Below are positions 43,212-50,385 of a stretch of 64,000 nt of DNA, one piece after another. The notes under the pieces were generated by a model. It ran no database searches and was not told the origin of the DNA. It saw only the letters and a list, made by a program, of their open reading frames with translations. Source of the stretch: Terriglobus roseus DSM 18391 (GTDB taxonomy: Bacteria > Acidobacteriota > Terriglobia > Terriglobales > Acidobacteriaceae); the NCBI RefSeq assembly GCF_000265425.1, contig NC_018014.1, positions 372,001 through 436,000 on the forward strand, written 5' to 3'. Both the position numbers and the translations under genes were made by a program. Within the stretch, counting starts at the first letter, position 1, and every line of letters starts with the position of its first letter.

Positions 43212-44444
43212 TTACCGCGAACGCAGCAGGACCGTCACGATGTCGTTTGGCTGCAGGTTCGTGGCGTCGGGCGGGACTACCAGGTAGCAGTTGGCGCGGG
43301 CGTTTGCGTTGAGGTCGCCGGAGCCCTGCCAGCCTGTAGGCTGGACGGTTGCGCCGGTGAGCGACGAGTCGATGCGGGCGGGCAGGAAGCGGGTCAGGCA
43401 GGGCTTCACTTTCACGTCTACGGTCAGCGTGGCTTGCGCGAAGCTGGGCTTTGCGGCGGCTTCGCCGGCGAGTGCGCGGAGCATGGGCATGGCGAAGAGC
43501 AGCGCCGTGACCTGCGTGGAGACGGGGTTGCCGGGCAGGCCGAAGATCCACTGGTCAGGGTGTTCCGGCGTGGCGGGGATGCGGCCGAAGACGGCGGGTT
43601 TGCCGGGCTGCATGGCGACGCCGGTGAAGAAGAACTCGGCGCCGAGCGAGAGGAGGACGTCCTCTACGAAGTCGTACTTGCCGGCGGAGACGCCTCCGGA
43701 GAGGACGAGCATGGCTGCGTCGCGCGCGCCGGTGATGGCGGCGTGGAGTGACTCGCGGGTGTCGGCGGCGGGGGGCAGGACGCGGGCGGTGCCGCCGTGT
43801 TCCTGCACCAGCGCGGCGAGCGCGTGGGAGTTGGAGTTGCGGATCTGCATGGCGTCGGGCGTTTCGTCGAGCGCGACGAGTTCGTCGCCGGTGGCGAGGA
43901 CGGCCACGAGTGGTTGCGCGAAGACGGTGACCTGTGCTGCGCCGACGGAGGCTGCGAGTGCGATCTCTGCGGCGCCGATGGAGACGCCGGGCTGGAGGAG
44001 GACGTCGCCGGAGCGGGCCTCGGCGGCGCGTGGGACGATGTTTTCTCCTGCGCGGAGGGTGCGGCCTGGCTGGAGGGTGAGGGTTGTTCCTTCGGTGGTG
44101 ACGTGCTCGACCATCACAACGGCGTCGGCGCCCTGGGGGACGGGCGCGCCGGTCATGATTTCGAGGGCCTGGCCCGGTTGCAGCGGTGGGCCGGTCCACT
44201 GCTCGCCTGCGCGGATGGCGCCGATCAACTGCATGGTGGCGGTGGCGTCGGCGGCTTGCATGGCGAAGCCGTCGCGGGTGGAACGGGGGAAGGGGGGCTG
44301 GTCACGGTCGGCGGTGATGCTGTGCGCCAGGACGCGTCCGCGGGCTGCGCCCAGGGAGATGCGCTCCGTTGCGGAGTTTGGGGGCAGGGCGGACATTTTG
44401 GAAGCGACGAGCTCTAACGCGTCAGAACAGGACAACAATGCCAT
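43212..44444 (-). CDS. moeA: Molybdopterin molybdenumtransferase
   Basis: 410 aa. MoeA domains: RISLGAARGRVLAHSITADR, PFPRSTRDGFAMQAADAT, IMTGAPVPQGADAVVMVE, VAVLATGDELVAL, NSNSHALAALVQEHG, VLSGGVSAGKYDFVEDVL and FGLPGNPVSTQVTALLF. The enzyme inserts molybdate into molybdopterin. ATG 44444 has GGGGC upstream; a longer frame to 45278 is antisense reading of other genes. It is the first gene of a four-gene minus-strand operon ending at moaC. Confidence 0.93.
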   Translation of the reverse strand: MALLSCSDALELVASKMSALPPNSATERISLGAARGRVLAHSITADRDQPPFPRSTRDGFAMQAADATATMQLIGAIRAGEQWTGPPLQPGQALEIMTGAPVPQGADAVVMVEHVTTEGTTLTLQPGRTLRAGENIVPRAAEARSGDVLLQPGVSIGAAEIALAASVGAAQVTVFAQPLVAVLATGDELVALDETPDAMQIRNSNSHALAALVQEHGGTARVLPPAADTRESLHAAITGARDAAMLVLSGGVSAGKYDFVEDVLLSLGAEFFFTGVAMQPGKPAVFGRIPATPEHPDQWIFGLPGNPVSTQVTALLFAMPMLRALAGEAAAKPSFAQATLTVDVKVKPCLTRFLPARIDSSLTGATVQPTGWQGSGDLNANARANCYLVVPPDATNLQPNDIVTVLLRSR

Positions 44445-44585
44445 GCCCCTGAGGGTACATCGGCCTGAGGCGCGTATCCTGTCTGGAGGGGATGAGAGCC
44501 AATCGGTACGGTGCTCCGTCCAACGCCTAGCAGCACCCACGCGCGATGTTCTGCGCCAGCCCCGCAACAACATTGGAGATCGACC

Positions 44586-45176
44586 ATGCGTTCCATGCAC
44601 ACCCTCGCCGTTGCTCTTTGCCTGGCCGCTGCGCCTTTTGCGCACGCCGATGATGCCAGCCACCGCGCCAAGGCGGAGCAGATGCTGCAACTGACCCACA
44701 CCGACAGCATGATGAAGGAACAGCTTTCGAACCTGCAGGAGCGTATCAACGGCATGGCGAAGCAGCAGTCCGGCCAGGGCACGCTGTCGCCCGCGCAGAC
44801 GACGCTGACCACCAACTACCTGAAGCAGGTGCAGGACCTGACCAACGATGAAGTGGGTTGGGAGAAGCTGCGCCCGGCCGTGGTGCAGAGCTATGCAGAT
44901 ACCTTCACCGACGCTGACCTGGACGGCATCATTGCGTTCTACAAGACGCCCGCCGGCAATGCGCTGCTGACCAAGAGCCCCGATATTGCCAACAAGACGA
45001 TGGTGACGGTTCAGGGCAAGATCAAGGAACTGCAGCCGAAGCTGGGCGCGATGACCGAGGAATATGCGAAGCAGATGCAGGCCGCAGCGCCCGCACCGGC
45101 AGCTGCTCCGGCAACCGCAGCACCGAAGCCCACCACCCCGGCTGCGAAGCCAGCTGCACCCGCATCCAAGAAGTAA
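44586..45176 (+). CDS. Secreted DUF2059-type protein
   Basis: 196 aa with signal peptide MRSMHTLAVALCLAAAPFAH. The middle has AEQMLQLTHTDSMMKEQLSN and WEKLRPAVVQSYADTFTDADLDGIIAFYKTPAG, matching the DUF2059 family of secreted proteins of unknown function, then an Ala/Pro-rich tail. GGAG about 8 nt before ATG 44586 fixes the start. Its TAA overlaps the next gene's ATG by one base (TAATG), so they are co-translated. Confidence 0.85.
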   Translation: MRSMHTLAVALCLAAAPFAHADDASHRAKAEQMLQLTHTDSMMKEQLSNLQERINGMAKQQSGQGTLSPAQTTLTTNYLKQVQDLTNDEVGWEKLRPAVVQSYADTFTDADLDGIIAFYKTPAGNALLTKSPDIANKTMVTVQGKIKELQPKLGAMTEEYAKQMQAAAPAPAAAPATAAPKPTTPAAKPAAPASKK

Positions 45177-45712
45177 TGAGCTGTGTTCTAACGCTGGCGC
45201 TCGACGACGAAGCACAACACCGCTTCGAGTCGTTGCGCCAGCGGCACTTCCCGCCCGCCCGCAACCGCATTCCCGCACATCTGACGCTCTTCCATACGCT
45301 GCCGGAGACAGACGAGACAGTCGCTCGTCTTGTGGAGATCAGCGCGTCGCAGCACGTGTTTTCTTTGGAGATGAAGGCGCCGCAGTTGATTGGCCGTGGC
45401 GTCGCGTTCTTCTTTGTATCGGCACCTGCGATGGCGCTGCATCGCCGCGTGTCGGCTGCGTTTGCGGAGCATCTGAGTGCGCAGGATCGGCAGGGGTTTC
45501 GGCCGCATGTGGTGGTGCAGAACAAGGTGACCGGGGAGGTCGCGAAGGCTACGCTGGCGTTGCTGCTGGCTGAGTTTGCGCCGTTTCCGGTGAGTGCGGT
45601 TGGGTTGGATCTCTGGCGGTATCTCGACGGCCCGTGGGAGCACATGCAACGGTTTAGCTTCTTCAGCGAGGGTGCTGAGCGGAGCAAAGTTTTCGGAGGG
45701 GCAGGGCTTTAG
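45176..45712 (+). CDS. 2'-5' RNA ligase family protein (LigT-like)
   Basis: 178 aa. Two HxT/V-type motifs, HLTLFHT and HVVVQNK, are the paired histidine signature of the 2H phosphoesterase family. Such enzymes act on RNA 2',5' or cyclic phosphates; the natural substrate is unclear. The ATG overlaps the stop of the DUF2059 gene. The last seven codons and the stop TAG lie inside family B repeat copy 2, so the tail (VFGGAGL) may be repeat-derived. Confidence 0.85.
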   Translation: MSCVLTLALDDEAQHRFESLRQRHFPPARNRIPAHLTLFHTLPETDETVARLVEISASQHVFSLEMKAPQLIGRGVAFFFVSAPAMALHRRVSAAFAEHLSAQDRQGFRPHVVVQNKVTGEVAKATLALLLAEFAPFPVSAVGLDLWRYLDGPWEHMQRFSFFSEGAERSKVFGGAGL

Positions 45713-45831
45713 CCCTGCCATTCTTAGTCGAATGATGCAGGGGCTTCCGCCCCTGAGGGATCCGCCTCAGCGGCTAAAGCCGGGTCTCTTTTTCACAGTT
45801 ATGACATGGCTGAAGCCATGTCCCTCCGAAA
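45691..45831. repeat. Inverted-repeat intergenic element, family B copy 2
   Basis: A 141-bp element bounded by perfect 10-bp inverted repeats TTTCGGAGGG (45691-45700) and CCCTCCGAAA (45822-45831), with inner palindromes GGCAGGGCTTTAGCCCTGCC and CTCAGCGGCTAAAGCCG. It overlaps the end of the 2H gene and gives it its stop codon. Confidence 0.8.
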
Positions 45832-45888
45832 GCAAAAGCATTGCGTGCGAGTGACATTGCTCCTGTTGAGTGCGAACGGCATTGCTTC

Positions 45889-47283
45889 TTAGGCGACAAG
45901 CGATCGAGCTGCGGCGCGGCCGTCCCGGACCAGGTCTGGCAGTCCAACGCCTTGGTAGCCGTTGCCGAGCAGGTGCAGGGCGCCGATGGCGTCAATGCGC
46001 TGTTGGAGCTGCGTCATGCGTTCGCCGTGGCCTACTTCGTATTGCGGCAGGGCATCGGGCCAGCGGCGCACGATGGTTACGGCGGCAGCGGGCAGCGGGC
46101 CGAGAACCTTTTCCAGCTCCTGCTTTGCGAATGCGGCGATCTCTTCATCGCTGCGAGGGATGAGTGCGTCTGCGCGTTCGCCGCCGAAGTAGGCGCGAAT
46201 CGACTTGCCGCCCTGCGGTGCGCGTCCGTCGAACTTCTGATCGGCGAAGGTGCCTGCGAGCAGCTGGCAGTCCTCGCCTTCGGGTGAGAGGAAGCCGAAG
46301 CCTGCGGGTAGTTGGGGTGCTGCTTCGGGTGTGTAACCGAAGCCGGCGATGACCGCTGAGCTGGACGGGATCTTCAGCAGTGATGCAGCCTCTGCATCGA
46401 TGGGTACGACGAGGGCGGCGGCCACACGGACCGGCGCGGCGAGCATGACGTGATCGAATGCTGTCTCGTTGCCAAGGTTGTCGCGCAAGGTCCATCCACC
46501 CGGGGTACGTTGCATCGAGACGATGCTTCGCTCCAGCAAGATTGCTTCGGGAGAGATGGCTGCGACCATGCGATCGATCAGCGTTGCCGTGCCTGTGCGC
46601 AGCGAGGTGAAGACGGTTGCAGCGCGCCTGTCGCCACGCTGTGCTGCGCGAGCCTGTAGTGCTAACGTCAGCGATCCATGTTCGCGTTCCATGGAGACGA
46701 ACGGCGCCATGACCGAGCGCACGCTGAGGCGTTCGACGTCTCCGCCGAAGACGCCACCGAGAAGAGGAGCGCCGACGACACGCAAGACCTCATCGCCGAA
46801 GTGACGCTTTACGAAATCTGCAACGGATTCGTCGTGGTCGGGTGCGGATGCTTTGAGCTCTTCCGCGCGGCCGGGCTCGGCGGCATAGGCCTCCCGTGCG
46901 GAGGCGCTGAAGAGCGGCGAGTGCATGACGGCTTCGACGCGTTCCGGGACCATCATGCGCATGCCGTCGGGCATGGCGAGGAGTTCGCCGTCGCGCAGCA
47001 CCCACGTGACGCGTGTCTCGTCGTTGGAGGGGATGATCTCATCGGCCAGGCCGAGTTCTTCCGCCAGCTCACGCGCCCAGGGCTTGTCCGTTACCCAGCC
47101 GTCGGGACCGCACTCGATGACGAAGCCGTCCTGGCGGTGTGTTTCCACGATGCCGCCAAGACGGTTCGACTGTTCGAAGAGAGTGAACGCGAGATCTGCA
47201 CCAGACTCGCGAAGGCGCTGCAACTGGTAGGCAGTGGCCAGTCCTGCAATGCCTCCACCGATGATGGCAACGGAGCGAGCCAC
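45889..47283 (-). CDS. hemG: HemY/CgoX-type porphyrinogen oxidase
   Basis: 464 aa FAD enzyme. It opens VAIIGGGIAGLATAYQLQRL and has FTLFEQSNRLGGIVETHRQDG, IECGPDGWVTDKPWA, and GNGYQGVGLPDLVRDGRAAA. It oxidises protoporphyrinogen IX or coproporphyrinogen III; the pathway branch cannot be told by reading. The start GTG 47283 is 3 nt after the hemH stop, so it is the last gene of the yggX-hemE-hemH-hemG operon. Confidence 0.9.
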   Translation of the reverse strand: MARSVAIIGGGIAGLATAYQLQRLRESGADLAFTLFEQSNRLGGIVETHRQDGFVIECGPDGWVTDKPWARELAEELGLADEIIPSNDETRVTWVLRDGELLAMPDGMRMMVPERVEAVMHSPLFSASAREAYAAEPGRAEELKASAPDHDESVADFVKRHFGDEVLRVVGAPLLGGVFGGDVERLSVRSVMAPFVSMEREHGSLTLALQARAAQRGDRRAATVFTSLRTGTATLIDRMVAAISPEAILLERSIVSMQRTPGGWTLRDNLGNETAFDHVMLAAPVRVAAALVVPIDAEAASLLKIPSSSAVIAGFGYTPEAAPQLPAGFGFLSPEGEDCQLLAGTFADQKFDGRAPQGGKSIRAYFGGERADALIPRSDEEIAAFAKQELEKVLGPLPAAAVTIVRRWPDALPQYEVGHGERMTQLQQRIDAIGALHLLGNGYQGVGLPDLVRDGRAAARSLVA

Positions 47284-47286
47284 TGC

Positions 47287-48537
47287 TTAGGCGCTCACAG
47301 GTTGTGTTTCTTCGAGGGGAGCGAGCGTGAGCAATACCTCTGCGGGCGTCTGTGGCTGCTGTGCGGGATGCGTGGGCAGGCTGCGCACACCGCGACGCGA
47401 CAGGTCAGCCAGTGCGGCGATCAGCGTGGGCGAATCGTTCAGGCTGTCTGCGCGCGAGACGGTGATGCCGCCGATTTCCGCAGCGAGCTTCTGGAAGTCG
47501 ATGTCGATGTCGTAGAGGATTTCGACGTGATCGCAGAGGAAGCCGACCGGCTGCAGCACGGCGCGTGTGTAGCCTTCCTGCTTCAGCGCGGCGAGCAGGT
47601 CAGGCACGCCCGGTCCAATCCATGGACCACCGCTGAGACCCTGGCTCTGGAAGCAGAAGAACCAGTTGCTCTCGTCGAGGATATCGCTCAGCTCTTCCGC
47701 GATATGCTTTGCCGTGGCCTTGCACTCGATGGCGTAGGTGTCGGCATCGGTGGTCAGCATCATGCCGTGGTGCTCGCTTGGCTTTGCCTGGATGGTGCGG
47801 CAGGGAACCGAGTGCGCGGTGAAGAGTACGGCAGTCTTTTCGCCAGTTGCGAGAGCGGTTTCGTAGGCCTTGCGCATCTTCTCCGCAAAGGCGCGTACGA
47901 GGAGCGTGTGCTCGCTCCAGCCGGCGACAAAGTCGATCTCGAAGGCACCGGCGGCTGCCGTTTCCAACGCGCGGCGATAGAGACCGACGCTGGTGCGCGA
48001 GTTCTGCGGTGCAAGGCAGATGGCGCGGATCTTCTTTACGCCTGCGTTCTTCATCTGCTCGACGGTGTCGGCGATGAAAGGCTTCCAGTTGCGCATGCCG
48101 ACGTAGACCGGCGTGCCGATGCGCTGCTGCAGTAGCTTGCCCTGCAGCAGTGTCCAGCGCGTCAGGTGCGGGCCTTCCGGTGTGGGCTCTTCGCGCAGAC
48201 CGATCTCTGCGTAGCGCTCCTGCAGCTCATGCACGACGTGCGGCGGTACACCGCGGCCGCCGGTGACGAGCTTGAGGTATTCGTCCATCTCACCAAGTAC
48301 GTCGGGCGTGCCGTGCGCGAGCAGCAGGATGGCATCGAAGTGTTCGGGCTCCGGCCGCTTTACGTCGGGTGCAGCCATCGCCGCGGCGATCTGGTCGGCG
48401 TTGCTGATCTCGTACTGCGCGAGGATGCGGCCTTCCTTGCTGGCCGAAGCATCGCTCCTGGTTGCTGCGAGCTGATCGTCGAGCTTCAGCTTTTCCGCAG
48501 CGAGGCCGATCAGAAAGTAAGGAAGGTCTTTGATCAT
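47287..48537 (-). CDS. hemH: Ferrochelatase with N-terminal extension
   Basis: 416 aa. Ferrochelatase segments are FDAILLLAHGTP, VGMRNWKPFIADT, ICLAPQNSRTSVG, VLFTAHSVP (with a conserved His), and WFFCFQSQGLSGGPWIGPGV. It inserts Fe2+ into the porphyrin. An extra N-terminal 70 residues (FLIGLAAEKLKLDDQL, then a charged stretch) are not usual. The ATG 48537 overlaps the hemE TGA by 4 bases (ATGA), so it is co-translated with hemE. Confidence 0.9.
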   Translation of the reverse strand: MIKDLPYFLIGLAAEKLKLDDQLAATRSDASASKEGRILAQYEISNADQIAAAMAAPDVKRPEPEHFDAILLLAHGTPDVLGEMDEYLKLVTGGRGVPPHVVHELQERYAEIGLREEPTPEGPHLTRWTLLQGKLLQQRIGTPVYVGMRNWKPFIADTVEQMKNAGVKKIRAICLAPQNSRTSVGLYRRALETAAAGAFEIDFVAGWSEHTLLVRAFAEKMRKAYETALATGEKTAVLFTAHSVPCRTIQAKPSEHHGMMLTTDADTYAIECKATAKHIAEELSDILDESNWFFCFQSQGLSGGPWIGPGVPDLLAALKQEGYTRAVLQPVGFLCDHVEILYDIDIDFQKLAAEIGGITVSRADSLNDSPTLIAALADLSRRGVRSLPTHPAQQPQTPAEVLLTLAPLEETQPVSA

Positions 48538-49631
48538 CGCGCGCTTAACTCCTTGACCCACTTCGACACGTTGATGACGGCGTCGACGGGTGTACCGGGA
48601 ACGATGCCGTGTCCCAGGTTGAAGATGTGTCCATTGCGATTGCCTGCGGCCGTCAATACCTGCTGCACACGCTGCTTCAGCAGATCTTCTGGCGCGAAGA
48701 GCGCAATGGGATCGAGATTGCCCTGGACGGCGACGCCTTCGCCCGCGAGACGCCAGCCTTCTTCGAGCGGTACGCGCCAGTCGAGGCCGAGCACGTCTGC
48801 GCCGGTTTCGCGCATGGTGCTGAGCAGCGATGCGGTGTCGACGCCAAAGTAGATGACGGGGACGCCGAGTGCCTTGACGCGCTGCACAAGCTCGGTGGTG
48901 AAGGGCAGAACGAAGTCGCGATAGTCCTGGACGGAGAGTGCGCCGGCCCAGCTATCAAAGATCTGGATGACGTCTGCGCCCGCCTGTACCTGCTGCGCAG
49001 CGTAGGCGGCGAGCACGGTGTTTAGCTTGTCCATCAGCATGGACCACGCGGTGCGGTCGCTGTACATCAGCTTCTTCATTTCCACGTAGTTGCGAGAGGA
49101 TCCGCCTTCGATCATGTAGCTGGCGAGCGTGAAGGGTGCGCCGATGAAGCCGATGATGCCGAGACGATCGCCGTCCGGGCGTGCGGGTGCGAAGTGCTTT
49201 GCGACCTGCTCGATGGCGCGTGCGACGTAGTTGAGTTCGTCTGCGCGGTCGGTGCGGAGCGCTTCGACCTGCTCGCGTGTGCGGATGGGTTGATGCACCA
49301 CGGGGCCTTCGCCGTTGACGAACTCGAAGTCGAGTCCCATGGGCGTGAAGGGCAGCAGCAGATCGGCGAAGATGATGGCCGCGTCCACGTCGAGGCGCTC
49401 GGCCGCGGTGATGGTCACCTCAGCGGCGACGTCGGGCGTGCGGCAGATCTCAAGCAGCGAATGGTTGCGTCGAACGGCCATGTACTCCGGCATGTAACGG
49501 CCTGCCTGGCGCAGGAACCACACGGGAGTGCGGTCGACCGGCTGACAGAGGCAGGCGCGCACAAAGCGGCTGTCAGACAGGCCGTCCGCGCGTTGTTTTG
49601 ACATTTTGATCACTGTGGAAGCGTCGCTCAT
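48534..49631 (-). CDS. hemE: Uroporphyrinogen III decarboxylase
   Basis: 365 aa. The signature PVWFLRQAGRYMPEYMAVR is present near the N-terminus, with LEICRTPDVAAEVTI, DAAIIFADLLLPFTPMG and GFIGAPFTLASYMIEGGSS. It removes four carboxyl groups from uroporphyrinogen in heme synthesis. The ATG 49631 lies 3 nt after the yggX stop. It is the second gene of the operon. Confidence 0.93.
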   Translation of the reverse strand: MSDASTVIKMSKQRADGLSDSRFVRACLCQPVDRTPVWFLRQAGRYMPEYMAVRRNHSLLEICRTPDVAAEVTITAAERLDVDAAIIFADLLLPFTPMGLDFEFVNGEGPVVHQPIRTREQVEALRTDRADELNYVARAIEQVAKHFAPARPDGDRLGIIGFIGAPFTLASYMIEGGSSRNYVEMKKLMYSDRTAWSMLMDKLNTVLAAYAAQQVQAGADVIQIFDSWAGALSVQDYRDFVLPFTTELVQRVKALGVPVIYFGVDTASLLSTMRETGADVLGLDWRVPLEEGWRLAGEGVAVQGNLDPIALFAPEDLLKQRVQQVLTAAGNRNGHIFNLGHGIVPGTPVDAVINVSKWVKELSAR

Positions 49632-49634
49632 CGG

Positions 49635-49907
49635 TTACGCCGTCGGAGCGACGAACTCCTTGGGCAGCTCGCCGCCGGAACCGTAGAAGAAGTCATTCAT
49701 CTGCTCGACGAGGAACTCCTGCGCCTGGGGTGTCCAGGGCTGCAGACGGTATTCGTTCAGCAGCATCTTCTGGCGCTCAATCCACTCGCCCCATGCCTTC
49801 TTACTGACGGTGTTGTAGATCTTGTTGCCGAAATCGGAGTCGAAGGGCGGCTCATCGAGCCCTTCCAATTCAGCCTTGTACTTCGAACAGAAAACCATGT
49901 GTGCCAT
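49635..49907 (-). CDS. yggX: YggX-type iron-trafficking/oxidative damage protein
   Basis: 90 aa. MVFCSKYKAELEGLDEPPFD and GNKIYNTVSKKAWGEWIERQ are the family signature, with the conserved Cys in FCSKY. YggX limits oxidative damage to iron-sulfur clusters and handles ferrous iron. AGGAGC lies upstream of ATG 49907. Position as the first gene of a heme operon suggests iron supply or safety for ferrochelatase. Confidence 0.9.
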   Translation of the reverse strand: MAHMVFCSKYKAELEGLDEPPFDSDFGNKIYNTVSKKAWGEWIERQKMLLNEYRLQPWTPQAQEFLVEQMNDFFYGSGGELPKEFVAPTA

Positions 49908-49993
49908 GTCGATCCGTGCTCCTAAACCACCTTTGATTGTACCGGTGCGCGATTCGCGGAGTGATGCGGGATCAACATCGGCTGGGCGATCTG

Positions 49994-50182
49994 TTAGCTG
50001 CCGTGCGTTCCGTTGCGCTCGCCCTTGCCGGGAACGACCTCGCCGTTCTCGTCGTAGGGGCAGTGGCGGCAGCCGTTGCCACAGCAGGTGCCGCGTTTGC
50101 GCAGGTAGCTGGCGGTGAAGACGAGGAAGGGGCCGTCGTAGTACGTGTCTTCGTCGGGCAGCACTGGTTGAGGATCAGTCAT
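49994..50182 (-). CDS. Small Cys-rich protein (DUF5522-like)
   Basis: 62 aa. It contains the motif GTCCGNGCRHCPYDENG, typical of the DUF5522 family of small cysteine-rich proteins, with a short aromatic N-terminal region (YYDGPFLVFTASYLRKRG). The cysteines could bind metal. It lies upstream of yggX on the same strand but 86 bp away, perhaps in the same transcript. Confidence 0.8.
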   Translation of the reverse strand: MTDPQPVLPDEDTYYDGPFLVFTASYLRKRGTCCGNGCRHCPYDENGEVVPGKGERNGTHGS

Positions 50183-50216
50183 TTCCGTCTCTATAAGAAG
50201 CGCGCTTCACCACCGT

Positions 50217-50358
50217 GGGTGCCCCATTCTTACGCGGTTTTATCGTGAAAGGGTGGAGTATCACGCGAAGCGTGACCCGCAGATTTGATCTGGGCAGGAG
50301 CGTCGCGCTTCGCGCGATATCCCACTCATGCGCAAGAACGCGCATGAATGGGGCAGCC
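50217..50358. repeat. Inverted-repeat intergenic element, family A copy 2
   Basis: It begins GGGTGCCCCATTC (50217-50229) and ends GAATGGGGCAGCC (50346-50358), inverted repeats with one difference. The right 55 bases (50304-50358) match 37732-37786 at 53/55. It lies between lhr and the DUF5522 gene. Confidence 0.85.
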
Positions 50359-50385
50359 ATTTCGTGGGGCACCAGGCACGGTGAA

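Noticed and set aside
43212..45278. Longer reading of moeA
   Set aside because: The part beyond 44444 reads antisense to the DUF2059 and 2H genes; MoeA homology begins at the ATG 44444.
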